A stretch of DNA of 64,000 nt, from positions 153,228 through 217,227 of the forward strand of contig NOKP01000048.1 in assembly GCA_002682825.1 (NCBI GenBank), written 5' to 3'. The notes under the pieces are model-generated. The model did no database searches. It was not told where the DNA came from and saw nothing but the letters and a program-made list of their open reading frames with translations. Shown piece after piece: positions 32,479-44,072 of the stretch (position 1 is its first letter; each line of letters starts with the position of its first letter). The stretch is from Neonectria sp. B-13 (Eukaryota; Ascomycota; Sordariomycetes; Hypocreales; Nectriaceae). Both the position numbers and the translations under genes were made by a program.

Positions 32479-35220
32479 CTACGCTTTGGTCTTGTAAAAG
32501 TCCTCCACTAGGAACCTTTTGTTGAACCGCACCTTCTGCGCCATCGCCACGTCCAGCAACCAGTCGGGCGCTACCACTCTGGGCTCCATGTTGCCCTTGC
32601 ATGCCATCTCGTGGAAGCGCTCCCACAGGAGCTTTTCCTCCGGGCTATTGCTGCTGAGGAGATAGACGGGCTCCGGCGGCGCATTGCCGTCCTCTTCTGC
32701 CGTCGTCGGTCGGATCGTCGTGCCGCTGCGCGCTCGGTAAATTTTGAAGATAGCACTATTGGCCTCCGCGATAGCCTTGTAACTATCCGGCCCGTTGCGA
32801 ATCTTCTCGGTGCAGTAGACGGGAACGCCTAGGAGGAGTTTCCCCCGATTCGACTTGGCACGGGCTACCGACTTCTCGAGGTTGAAGTTATAGCGTGCTT
32901 CCATATCTTTGTCCTGGAGGATGAAGTCGTCTACGTCGACCATCTTGCCTGTCTCCAAGATCTTATCGATGAAGGTGGACGAGATAACCGTGGGTCCTCG
33001 AGCAAGGGCACACAGGAACTTGACTGTGCGGACCACATGAGGAGCTGCTAGGTAGTCGCATGGCTGGCCTTCCTGAACGATCTGGACACCAAGGTCGCGC
33101 AGTTTCCTCTGTCAAGAATATTAGCGCCGTAAAGAAATGTAATAAAAGTTGCGCATATTGACTCACCCGGTCATGGTCCTCCTTGTTCTTGTCCCCAACC
33201 CACCGACCGAACCCAGTGAGGGTAATACGCATTTCCACGCCTGGTAGAGAGGGCCGTGCCTTTTTGCTAGGCCGTTTATCATCCGAATCATCTTCCTCAG
33301 CTTCCAAGCTTGTGGCTTGCTTGGTCTTGGTGGTCTTTTCGACCTGGTCTGCTGCTCGTTTCCCGCCCCAAGGCGCGTTGGCTGCCTTGCTGTGTCTCTT
33401 CTTCTCTTTCTCATACAATGCGATGTCGGGAGCAATGTCCTGGAGCAGATTTCGTGCTTTCGCCTTGGCGCTGCGGCCACCTGTTGATGCCATTGAAGGA
33501 GTTTCGTTCTCCTTTCCTGATCGAAGAGGACGAGTCCGTATAGGCGTTGCGACCGTGCCTAGAGCCTTGGTGGTCGTCTTTTTAGCTGTCTTGCCCACCT
33601 CTGCGTCGCTTTCTTGAAGGTCCTCCATGTCTCTATCCTCATCTTCCCGACCGATGACAACACCCTCAGCTGGGCCATGGTGGTAGGCATTGTCCTCAGC
33701 TGCCTCGAGGATTCTCCGCTTCCTCTTAGCGCGAGGAGACATGTTCTCTTCGCCGCCAGGGTAGTATAGTTCCCGCAACTTTGATTCGTCAAAGAAGGTC
33801 TGTCCGATAATCTCTCCTAAGTTCGTGCGAGGAGGGAAGTGGTTGTACTTTTTGATAGTCATCGGCTTCATCTCGCACTTAGCATAACTCTCCTCGATCC
33901 ACAGGTGGTTGATGACAGAGACACCCCACTCGGGAGCGGCCTTGCATTTCTCACTCGAGTTGCGTGCGGTGATGAGATGTGTGTTTTCGGCCTTCATCGT
34001 CTTGGTGAATTCAGCCCCACTGGCCCTGATGAGGTTCTCAAGATATGCTCGAGCTTCTCCGCCGTAGTTGGACACCGTGATGCGCAAGTCCTTGAAGCCC
34101 TCTATCCCATGTCTAGGAATGGGATAATGTAGAAGACGGCGTAGAGGCGAGGTCCATTCGTTGTGGACGATGAGGTAGAACAGCCAGGCCAGGTTACCAA
34201 CGTCCTTGCATGACTGAGCAGCCTGGATGTATTGCGGACCGTCTCGGTACTGACAGATGAACATATCACAGTGCTCCACCTGCTGAACGAGCCTGCCGCC
34301 ACTGTTGATAATAATCTCTCGGATGACCTTGTCAAGTCGGGTGCTGATAGAAAGGTCCGTGGAGAACATGACCTTTCGGTCCTGAAAGACAGTAATTGGC
34401 GGGCGGACAACATCTCCGTCCGGTGGCAATGGCAAGTAGCCTGGGGAAGTTGACGTGGCTCCTTCGAGGTTCGAATTCACTGGGATTGCAAGCTGGTCCT
34501 CGGGAGCCTTTTTAAGAATTTCCGGATCAGGTAGCCGATAGGGGCCCTCGTCGATCCGTTTACCTAGCTTAAAGCAGTCGTCAAACCTACAAATGTTAGT
34601 GCCCGATTCACACAAGACCGTAGAATGTCACCCACCAATGTGGTAAAACGACGATTCCTTTCCACCCCTTGGTTTTGGAAGCCTGAACCTTGGGGTGATC
34701 CATAGACAAGGCGCAAATGTGCGTTGTCAAGCGCGTCACATCCTTGGACTCCTGGCCACCAAGAGCCATCGTGGCCCCGGCGATGCTTTCCTTGTCGGTT
34801 TCAGGCAGATCGGCGCAGGTCACGACGACCTGGGAGAAGATCATTCTGGGATCGGGTGAGAACGGCCGAACTTGGGCTTGCTTGCGCCGGGAAATGGAAC
34901 TCGTGATCCATTGTGTTGTTAAGACGGGAATCATGACCGCTTGCGACTCGGTGTATTGTGGAAAATCGATATTGTTGGCGATGATGTGTGTTGCCTTCTC
35001 GATCGGAATCGACCCGTCGCGTCGAGGCTCGCAGATGGTAGCGCCATTTTCTTCCAGAAGATCCGAAAGCTATACTGCCACTTAGCTCATGAGTAGAAAG
35101 AAAGCCATACCGAGCATGACATACCTGGTTGACCAGATTTGGAGTGAGCGCGGTGCTGGGCACGAAGGCAATCGAACATTCGGCGAAGATGCCAGACGAA
35201 ACCCCGGCGGCGTCGCCCAT
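32479..35220 (-). CDS. brc1: Multi-BRCT DNA-damage scaffold, Brc1/Rtt107 family
   Basis: Predicted nuclear scaffold of 859 aa for replication-fork repair; Brc1/Rtt107 proteins bind phospho-H2A via their last BRCT pair and recruit Slx4 and Smc5/6 partners. Inferred exons: 35220-35125, 35069-34636, 34586-33167 and 33108-32479. The N-terminal BRCT array covers about residues 1-420. It includes a PHWFDDCFKLGKRIDEGPY segment across intron 2 and a very characteristic block, TSPLRRLLHYPIPRHGIEGF, followed by SNYGGEARAYLENLI and NTHLITA. A charged, basic linker (PRAKRKRRILEAAEDNAYHH; KKARPSLPG) carries likely NLS sequences. The C-terminal BRCT pair begins MRITLTGFGRW and runs to APDWLLDVAMAQKV near the end. 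The BRCT count (probably six) was not checked by profile. Confidence 0.85.
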
Positions 35221-35982
35221 TTTGATGGGACTCGGGCTGGTAAGCGTAGAGGTATGACAAACGAAAGTCAGAAGAGATAAATGTGCCTTGAATAAGGCAT
35301 CTAGTTGGGAAGGCCGGTAATTTGAAGCTCTTGGCGTGGGCGGTTGATCCAGTCGTTGGTGTAATATGTTTGTCAAGACGCGCTCCTAAGACAGTCCAAT
35401 CCACTGAACGCGAAGCCGCCAGGCAGTCACATGACCGTGGCCCAAGTATCGTTACCCTGTGAGTGCGGGGCAAGCTGCTGAGGAGTTAGTAGTGCTACTT
35501 ACATCAGCAGGCAGCAGAAACATCTGGACGCGTCGCGAACCACTTAACGCCCTTGAAGTGGGGTTGGATCTACTCTTGAGAGAATGAATTCACAACAAAT
35601 CCTGCCTTGCAGGAGGAAAACGAACACGTTAAGATTGCCGCAAAAGTAAAATCTGTTTCTTGTGGAAATCATGACATTCATATACGCCTTTTTCGTTTAC
35701 TACGACCTCGCAATGAGGTGACCCCTCATTATCACCTTCATCTTAAGCATATGCTCATCTATATCCTGGGGACCCTTTCGCGGCCTTGGACGTATCGACT
35801 AAGAACTCGTCCCACCAACGTCCAGGTCCATGTCTTCAAACCAAAAGAACAAAAGCTATCTGACGCCGGCACTTTTATGTGCATTGCCATAATACCCCTG
35901 AGATATGTATCGCCAAAAAAAAGTATGCCTTGAGTGAGTAACTGATGCTACCCAAACACGCTGTCCGATCCTATAAGTGATC
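35221..35982. other. Intergenic region, no gene seen
   Basis: Contains the promoter of the BRCT gene and the 3' flank of the hexokinase gene. Only short unsupported frames. Confidence 0.5.
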
Positions 35983-37700
35983 TCAAACACTCCCCTTGAC
36001 AGAGGCCAGCGCCACAGCCGCTCCCATGAGAGAGCTCTCTCTGGCCGACACAAGCTTCACCGCGCCATGGGCATTGTTACTGCCCTTTTTGTTGGCGACT
36101 AGGTTGTCTAGATATTGCTGACAACTGTTCAGGTATCCGGGGTAATTCTCAATCACGCTGCCATTAAAGGCGACGATCGTCTCCGCAAGGTCCTGATCCG
36201 CCTCGGCGGTTGGTCGTAAGGGCGAGGAGCCGGGAAGAGTCTTGGCCCAGTCGGCTTGAAGGTCGATCCGCAACTTCCAGAAAGTGTAAACACACGTAGC
36301 TACCATGGCACTGGAACGTATTGATATGAACGACGCCAATTGGCCAAGGAAAGATAGATCAGAGGCCGTCGGGGTGTGAGACGATGGATGGCGAAGTGAG
36401 AATTCCTTGCAGGCATCGCCGAATTCGCTGCTGGTATCACTGTGTGTGTTAGCGCTACAATCTACTGATGCAAGATGATAACAGGGCTTACCTTTGAATC
36501 ATGGACAAAGTCTCTGTTGCCAAGGAGTAAGGCTCTCTGAGCGAGGAGGGCACAACCCCCCCAAAAACGCCGGTTGACTCGATGGCTTCGATGAGCCCAA
36601 ATCTGCAGATCTCGCCCAGGTACATGCCGCTGACGAGATGCTCCAATGGTTGAAAACTTGGCCTTGGGTGGCCCTGGAGTAACTGTCGATCCCATCTGGT
36701 CAAAGGTAGGATGTCATGCCCGAACATTCCAATCTCGGAGTTCACGATCAAGTGAGTCCACTCGGCTGGTCGCTGGCCGAACTTAGGTTGCCCAATTGCT
36801 GAGACGGGGAGGTACGCAGCGATATTGACGCCAGTGCCCAGAATGAGTCCGAATCGCGTCGATGAATGTGAGTATGACTCCGATAACAAGCAGGCGCTTG
36901 AATCGTTGAGGATGGCCCGCAACGCTACGTTAAGTCCTTGCGTTCCACAGGCTGTTTTGATCACCTGTCCCAAATCTTGACCTAGCAATCCCATATGTGC
37001 CAAAAAGCCCTTGCCCATAACCTGTATCTTTCCGCTGGCGAGTGATGTTTGTCTTGCGTTTGTTAGTCTTGGGAGCGAGCTGTCAGGTTAGGGTCGGGCC
37101 TACTCACTCAATGGGGAAACTCCACGCCATTGCCATCAGTAACGGCTCATCGGGACTTTGATGTTGTTCCAATTCTCCTGCGAGGGTGTCCTTTATCCTC
37201 ACGGCCATCCAGTCAAAAAACGCCATGCCTTCCAGATCCTTAATTTCGGGGCTTATGGTGAAGTTGCGCATGCTGACAATCTTGCTCTCTTCGCCGACCT
37301 TGGGCCCGCGCCCTCGAAGTTCCACGAGAGCTACCCTTAGGGTGGAACCTCCCACATCCAATGCCAGAAAGTGCCCTCGCTCGTCGCCATGTGGTAGCTG
37401 GTGAGTGTAGGATGGAAGCATGCATTCCATATCGGTTTGGAGACGCTCCAAGAACTGTCTCCTCAGGTCGCGGGAGAGCTGTTGCAGGCCATGCTGACTG
37501 ACGGGATCGAGGAACAGCGCCTCGGCCTCCTTCAGGAATTCTTGCGTGGAGCGGTGAGATGACGCGGGGACCCGATCCTTACTGTCAACGGGGTCTGCTA
37601 GAGATTTGGTCCAGTATGCTAGGATGGCCTGAAATAGTGATTTGCCGCGGATGAGGCTCTTGAAAAGCGCAGCGAGGAATTGTTTCCGAAGGGTCGCCAT
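35983..37700 (-). CDS. hxk3: Divergent hexokinase, predicted N-acetylglucosamine kinase (HXK3 type)
   Basis: Predicted to phosphorylate GlcNAc to GlcNAc-6-P; 536 aa. Inferred exons: 37700-37108, 37052-36492 and 36439-35983. The hexokinase fold is clear: phosphate-1 loop LDVGGSTLRV (114-123), sugar-binding SFPIEQTSLASG across intron 1, catalytic Asp in ILND (D248), phosphate-2 loop GLILGTGVN (266-274), NSEIG (E304) and HLVSGMYLGEICR. Key motifs differ from glucose hexokinases: TKGF is GKGF, NDTVGT is NDSSAC, GTN is GST. The N terminus (FLAALFKSLIRGKSLFQAILAYW) is basic and amphipathic/hydrophobic, possibly membrane or mitochondrial-surface binding. Position next to dam1, ron1, dac1 and the GH3-GNAT gene matches the GlcNAc cluster of Trichoderma, where hxk3 is the GlcNAc kinase. 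Alternative: a non-catalytic regulatory hexokinase (HxkC/XprF-like). Confidence 0.8.
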
Positions 37701-37950
37701 TGCAGTAACGAGTGGGTGCCTTTATGTACCAGGGCGAACGGCAAGAGGAAAGCTGAGGGCCAGAAACGAGAGAGTCAAGTCATGGATACGAGGGAAGTAA
37801 ATACCAAATCCAACGAGGTCTTTAGGAGTGTTTGAATCGGAACAAATGGGCCGGGGTGTCTTGTGCCCCAGGTCCAGTAGACACGGACCTGATGGGTGGG
37901 TGGTCGATGGCCGGGTACATGAGCGGCAAGGAAACAATACCAGGGCAAAT

Positions 37951-38030
37951 GGATGAGACGAGACCAGATGAGACGAGACCAGATGGGACCAGGCCAGACC
38001 AAACGAGACCAGGCGAGGCAGGGCAAGGCG
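37951..38030 (+). repeat. Minisatellite of GATGAGACGAGACCA-like units
   Basis: Two near-perfect 15-bp units followed by three or so decayed copies (gatgggaccaggcc, agaccaaacgagacc, aggcgaggcagg). Located in the hxk3/dam1 intergenic region. Confidence 0.7.
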
Positions 38031-38270
38031 AATCAAGGGCGTGCTGAGGGGACCTGCCTGACCTGGGATGGAAGACAGAAGCTGAAGCGCCAGGGAACCC
38101 AGGAGATGGACTCGGCGGGATTCGACGTTGCAGGGAGTTGAGATACAGTGGCAGTGGCCGTGGCAGCAGAAGTTGCACTGAGAGTGGGTGGCAGCAGGGC
38201 GGCCGTATTCGTTGTTAGCCGTTGGTCACCCTCTCCTCTCTGTCGAATGGATGGATATCGTGTTGGGTGT

Positions 38271-38304
38271 GAGCAAGCGTGAGCGTGAGCGTGAGTGTGA
38301 GCGT
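38271..38304 (+). repeat. (GAGCGT)n short tandem repeat
   Basis: About five 6-bp units with single substitutions in the hxk3/dam1 spacer. Confidence 0.7.
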
Positions 38305-39838
38305 CGACGGCGAAGGCGTGAGCTTCGGTAGCTTCGTTGGACCCAACGTCGCACAGGTGGCGGCACCGGGCCATGCGACAGCCGAGACGCAGCTGAGGGA
38401 TTGGTTGGGCGAGGCAGGGCGGGTGCCGACGCTCGGGTGCTATCGTTGCTGATCGCTGGAGCCATTGTTGCTTGTGAGGGCCTGCCTACTGGCAAACAGA
38501 GGCGCGAAGGCGTGAAAGGGTGAGACGGAGGAGTGAGGATGGAATGGGGTTGTTGTAACGTTGCGTGGAGGCGGATGCCAGTGTGCCAGTGAGCCAGTCA
38601 GCCAGCGAGGTGGAGATGGAGGTCCAGCGGGCTGGTACGTACCTTCAGTGCATTCCCTCTGCCCTGGAGGCTCCATTACACCGACGGACGGATCCATGGA
38701 GAAACTGTTAGTGAGGTGCCTTCCGTTGCCCCACGCTGAGGCTCCCCCCGCCCCGCTGCCGACCGCCCGCACCGCAGTCCCCTAAATTTGCAGGCATCCA
38801 GGTCTCTAATCTGGCAAGCCCGACGAACCAAAAGCATCTGTCAAGGGGACACAACTAATACCTAGCCGGGAGACCATCGACAACAACATGCTGCGATCGC
38901 CATATCGCCCTCTCCCAACCCGCAGTTCCTGAGACTCACAAATACACATGGACCCCGCCAAGATGTCACCTGCGGTTGGCATCGCGAGGGGACCCGGACC
39001 CGGTAGGGCCGATTGCCAGTGCGGCCGACAGTGGACAAGCCATGTCAAACGGGGACGGGCACGACGTGTTGCAATGCCGTCGCTCCCAGGGATGGGCCTT
39101 GCCGGGAAAAGAGCTTGCGCATCAGCTGTGGACTCTGTGGTATTCGTACGAAAGGCATCCTTGTTTCCCGTCCCCGACAGTAGCGGCATCTGGAAACTCC
39201 AACAAACCACCATTAGCTGTTGTTTCTCAAGTACACGTGCAGTACAGCGTCTCCCGTAGCAATGCCTCCCATCATCGCCCAATCCCAGTGATGGCGAGTC
39301 GGGTCATATGACCCGAGCAACGTTGGAAGTTGGCAAGCGATAATGGAAATGAGAAGAACCGGAAGCGTCGGCCGAAAACGGCACAGCGTGGTCCGTCTCC
39401 TCGGGCGGCACGTTGAGCTGCCATGCCATTCTATCCTCATGTACCTAGACTAACAGTGACGTTCCATCCATCACGATACACCTCGACTGACAGTTTGCCC
39501 GTCCTCCAGTCAGTGGGCTTCGATGACGAGAGGTGATGTCGACATTCTCCCGTGGATTGCCATCGTGATGCAAGGCACATGCTGCCCTCTATCGGTGGCG
39601 CACCACCCGTTGCTGCCTTTCTATGCTCATAAGCAGCCTCTTCCAGCCCTCTGCCCCCAAACCTCGACTGATGAGCTGAGATTCTTACCATAACCCTGCC
39701 AACCTGAACAGTACAAGAAACTCTTCTATTCCTATTCCATCCCGTCTTCTACATATTACTATCCAACCACGAGCCATACTAGGCTAGCTTCATACACACC
39801 ATCCTACCCCACATCCACACTCCCTCCTCATCCTCACC

Positions 39839-41018
39839 ATGCGGCTGATCATCCGAGACGATGCGCATGCAGCAAGCATGTATGTCGCCAACTACGTCGT
39901 TGACCGCATCAAGGCTTTCGAGCCAACCCCCGAGCACCCATTCGTTCTCGGACTCCCCACAGGATCTAGCCCCCTCGGCGTCTACGAGATCCTGGCGAGC
40001 AAGTACAAGGCCGGCGAAGTAAGCATTGGACTATATGCAGATGCATCAGGGGTCTAACAGTGGCTGTAGATCTCCTTCGAAAATGTCGTGACCTTTAATA
40101 TGGATGAATATGTTGGGCTGCCCAGGGACGACCCCCATTCCTATCACTCATTCATGTGGAATCACTTCTTCTCCCACGTCAACATCCATCCCTCCAACGT
40201 CCACATCTTGGACGGCAACTCCCCTAACCCAGAGGCCGAGTGCGCTGCGTACGAAGACGCCATCAAGGCAGCCGGTGGCATCGATCTGTTCCTAGCCGGC
40301 ATTGGCGATGATGGACACATCGCCTTCAACGAACCTGGGTCAAGCCTCGCAAGCCGCACCCGGGTTAAGACGTTGGCATACGACACCATCCTGGCCAACT
40401 CGCGCTTCTTTGACGATGATCTGAACAAGGTGCCTAGGATGGCGCTGACGGTGGGCGTCCAGACCATTCTCGAATCGCGAGAGGTCGTCGTTATCATCCT
40501 GGGCGCTCGCAAGTCTCTTGCCTTGCAGAAGTGTATCGAGCAGGGAGTCAACCACATGTGGTCGCTCTCGTGCCTACAACTGCATCCCCACCCCATGATC
40601 GTCGTCGACGAAGACGCCACCCTTGAGCTCCAAGTCAAGACTGTCAAGGTAAAGCCCTCTACAAGCGTGATCTGTATGAGCCAACGCTAACCCACCCATT
40701 AAGTACTTCAAGAGCATCGAAAAGGTTGCCCGCGAGCAAGGCTTTGAGCAAATCCTCCCCTCCAAGGTCCGCACTGGCAACGTCCCTATTCCCGAGACCA
40801 AGGTCCAAAAAGCCCAACCGACTCCCATCATTGCCCCCGAGCCCATTGCCTCACACTTGCTCCGGGCGACTCCGACGAGCGGGTATACCTCTCGCTCCGT
40901 ATCCCCAGATCTCGTACCTGACCGGATGGCATCGCGCATCCCTGAGCCTAGCCTGAATCGCAGATTGACACCAAACCCCGAACATCAGATGATAAGAGTG
41001 AGTTTTGTAGGAGCCTAA
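39839..41018 (+). CDS. dam1: Glucosamine-6-phosphate deaminase
   Basis: Converts glucosamine-6-P to fructose-6-P and ammonia, the last step of GlcNAc catabolism, in the cytosol. 357 aa. Inferred exons: 39839-40018, 40070-40648 and 40704-41018. The NagB fold is well conserved: [14 protein letters not shown] (phosphate binding), FNMDEYVGL (Asp base), and [16 protein letters not shown] with the catalytic Asp-His-Glu set. The core ends around residue 275, matching bacterial NagB (about 266 aa). A further 80 or so Pro/Ser-rich residues form a fungal C-terminal tail of unknown role, perhaps regulatory. The very end is uncertain: a GTGAGT donor-like sequence at about 40998 could start another intron. 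Divergent from hxk3 across 2.1 kb and facing ron1. Confidence 0.94.
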
Positions 41019-41529
41019 AGGTGTTACCGAGGAGAGGGAGACACTATGAGACCAATGTGGTCTTGTCCAATCGCTTCGGATGGATGACTGGATACCAAGG
41101 ATCCAAGATTGTAGTAACTGAGAGATGTAGCATTGTTAGCTTTGAGCTTAAAGAGGGTCACTTTTCAAAATCGTTGAGGGGCCTGGTTATGATACCATTA
41201 AGGAGTTTTTGAAAATAGATCATATGTTAGATGAGGTAGATTGATGATCAGATTCTGTAAATATAGAACCCAAAATGTCAAAGAAATTAACCAACAACGG
41301 TATCAGCTCCCATTGAAATCTAGGGTATATAAGCAGCACTTCTCTGTGCCAAGCTATAGAATACTGTCTCCCCTTTGCTCTCCTTGACTAGGGGCCGCTG
41401 AATGTCCATGCACCTAGTGATTGATATCATTATACAAATTGAAACGCGAAAGGTTGATATACAAGAAAGGTACTCCAAGTTGTTACCGGTTCATTAATCG
41501 TTAGGTTTCCCCCAAGGTTATTAGCCTTT
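41019..41529. other. Convergent 3' intergenic region between dam1 and ron1
   Basis: AT-rich 3' flanks; no gene or repeat seen. Confidence 0.55.
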
Positions 41530-43270
41530 TCATTCAGGTGCAAAGTATCGCTTCGCCTTGCTCCTTAGCTGCTGAGCCTTCATCTCGGGTGGAACAATGG
41601 TATGGTGAACGACATGAGGCCTGTAGACTGCATCGACGGGGGGCATCCTATGAATCATTAGAACATACTAGCCACAAGATTAGGGCATAAAAAACCGTAC
41701 CAATCGTCAACGGTCAAAGGAAAGTATTCGTAGAGGGGATCAGCATCTTCTGAGGGGCTATTCTCAGTATGTTGACCCACAGCGGCAGTGGTCATTCCGG
41801 GCTGAGGGCTTTGTAAATCGGAACCTGAGCGGTTCGGGCTTCTCTCATCCTCGGACAGTGAGAGATTGATTGGGAGTGAGGAACCCTGGCGAGGAGGCAC
41901 AGAGCTTCTGATAGGTTGCGTAGTGGCATGCTTTGTTGAATTGCTTGGATCGTTTGACCAAGCTGGAATTGGTGGCCTCGGAAGATTCGGCGATATGGCC
42001 ATCCTCTTGGCAGGATGTGGGTGCTGGCCAAGTTGGGGGCTGGGAATGGGCTGGGGCATCGACGGAGATGCTGTCCAGTCATTTGGTTGCTAAAGAGTCA
42101 ATACACATATGGTCTTGTGAGAGGAAGAAGGGCTTACCTGAATGTTGCTAAGAGAATGGTATCTCTGCATGAGCCCCTGCGAATTGTCCCGTGTCACCTT
42201 GATTGGTGCGCTCTCCGGGGTTGCTGTATTCCTCCTCTCTAGTCGCTTGTCCCCTGTAAGGGGGACATCTTTCTTGCTATCAAAGTTCCTCGGACTGCGA
42301 CCTCGAACAATGACTGGGCCAGACTGTATCTCGGCGATCTGAACGAGCTCTCCAGACTTGGACTTGCCGTGAAGACTTATTTTCACGACATAGTGTTGTT
42401 GTAAGCCCTTTCTTCGACCATTATTGGCCGTCGCATGCTTGAACTGGAGTCTTTTCCATGATATGGGCATAGAAACTCGGTTTGCGTCTACCTCTTGGCC
42501 AGAGGTAAGATCCAGAGTGATGTTTGGAGGTGCCGCTACAATCTTGGATTCCTCGCTAGGTTGAGCATTCGCGTTCTTCCAGGGGATCGATATTATCTCG
42601 GTAGGCTTGCCCTCGATCGACTCTACTGCCGTGATTGTCGCAACCAACTCAAATATCTGTATTCGGATTCCCTGCTCGTTCACGATATTTGTGGCTATCC
42701 GGGGCACGGTGATCTGACCAGAGCATTGCCAAAGGTTGCGCCGATAACAGGTCAGTTCCAGTGGCCGTCCTGTTGTATCGCCACCGAAAACATCTTCGGC
42801 AACAAAGAACATTCCGTACAATTCTGCGCTCATGGTCGTTTCTGCGAATTGGCCGGTTTCGTCGATAACAGTTGCGCTCGAGACTGGCGCAGAGAAGCCG
42901 AGGAGCTTGTTGTCGAGCTCCTGCGGCGACGACTCCTCGTGTAAAACATCTTGGTGAGGGTCGGGTTTGAATTGATGGACGGAATATGAAAATGGATCTT
43001 CGAATGTCGTCGAAAAGGTCTCTAGGTCGTACGAGGGGGTGAAGGGAAGATTCTGCAATGTGGTTCCATCGCTGCGGCTGTCAGCATTGCGCGCGTAGAG
43101 CAACGGTTAGGGGCGGAGATGATCACATACAGCAGCGACTCGTCAAAGTTCAGGTCCTGATCGAAGACGTCCATGCCTAAGCTTTGCTGGCCTGCTCCGA
43201 GATTCATCGCCATCGGGTCGCTAGGGGAGGCGCCCGTGGGCAGCCCCGGCATCGAGTTGAAGGCGGCCAT
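41530..43270 (-). CDS. ron1: Ndt80/PhoG-like transcription factor, RON1 type (GlcNAc regulator)
   Basis: Predicted p53-like-fold DNA-binding regulator of GlcNAc catabolic genes; 528 aa. Inferred exons: 43270-43131, 43077-42138, 42089-41701 and 41647-41530. After an N-terminal region with no assigned fold (1-105), the Ndt80 domain spans about 110-310. It shows AELYGMFFVAED, the diagnostic CYRRNLWQCSGQITVPR, VSMPISWKRLQFKHATANNG and finally GPVIVRGRSPRNFDSKKD, a family hallmark. The tail is Ser/Pro-rich. The short last exon encodes VDAVYRPHVVHHTIVPPE and AKRYFAPE, a block I recall as shared by RON1-like proteins. It is reached only by splicing out a 53-bp intron that otherwise gives a premature stop. 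Position in the middle of the cluster supports the RON1 assignment over meiotic Ndt80 paralogues. Confidence 0.85.
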
Positions 43271-44072
43271 GGCATTGTTCAGTCGCTTGTCATCGCTTCA
43301 TTGGGTCGGGTCTGTGGCGAGATCAACGACACGGGGATTTTTGCGAGCCACTGGGAGATTTCGAAGAGAGAGGAACTGTCGAAGACGGCGACGGCGACGG
43401 CGATAGGAGCGGCTGCGATAGTAAGCGACGTCTGTTTGTCGAAGCTTCAGCTGGGAAAGTCAGTACAAGATCAGACGAGAAGACCTCTCTGAGATGGCCA
43501 AGAGTGCAGCGCGGTTGAAGGAGGAGCGGAGGTGGAGGAGTGGAGGAGGCGTTGTGGAGGGGACCCGCCGGGCTTGAGCTTTCCCGGACTTGCCCTATCA
43601 ACGAGATCGTGGCCCGAGCGGCAATTGGCTGATGGTGCGCCCTCCCCCTCCCCCCTGCGAAGAAGGCTAAGTACCTACGGATAGTATAACTTATGAAGTA
43701 CAGTGGGTTGTCCACTGAAGGACAGCGCGGGCTAGGGCCGTTTTGGCAGGCGTTTCAGAAGGTTCGGTGGCTTCGAGTGCCTCCAGATCCAATCCATTTA
43801 GCTGAGCGACCTAATCTACTGAACAGTGCGGGTGAGCAAAGATAGCAGAGTACGAATTGAAGTGGGTAAAGTGCACATGCTTCTGTAAGTCTACGAATAG
43901 AGACCATTTGGTGCACGCCATGTCAGTCATTCGGCTGACGCGCATTCAACAATGCTATTGTAGTTTACCTCTAGTCCAATCGTCTGTTTCATTGCGAGTC
44001 TACAGGTACGTACCTTTTACTTCACTGCTCTAGTAGTAGGCCCTGCCACTGGTCCTTCCTTCTTGGTCCTCT
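43271..44072. other. ron1 promoter and dac1 3' flank
   Basis: An 800-bp region; the part next to ron1 is purine-rich with GGCGAC runs (about 43385-43410). No gene. Confidence 0.5.

Larger units (their letters stand above)
37701..39838. other. Divergent promoter region of hxk3 and dam1
   Basis: A 2.1-kb shared upstream region between two GlcNAc-pathway genes, with no supportable gene. It holds a 15-bp minisatellite (37951-38030) and a GAGCGT repeat (38271-38304). Long divergent spacing of this kind usually carries regulatory DNA, but I cannot define a factor site. Confidence 0.5.

Noticed and set aside
35983..37700. Simple call as glucokinase or glucose hexokinase
   Set aside because: Active-site motifs deviate and the gene sits in a GlcNAc cluster; a GlcNAc kinase fits better.
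38806..39282. A 158-codon minus-strand open frame between hxk3 and dam1
   Set aside because: No domain, no signal peptide or TM pattern; codon use unlike neighbouring genes.
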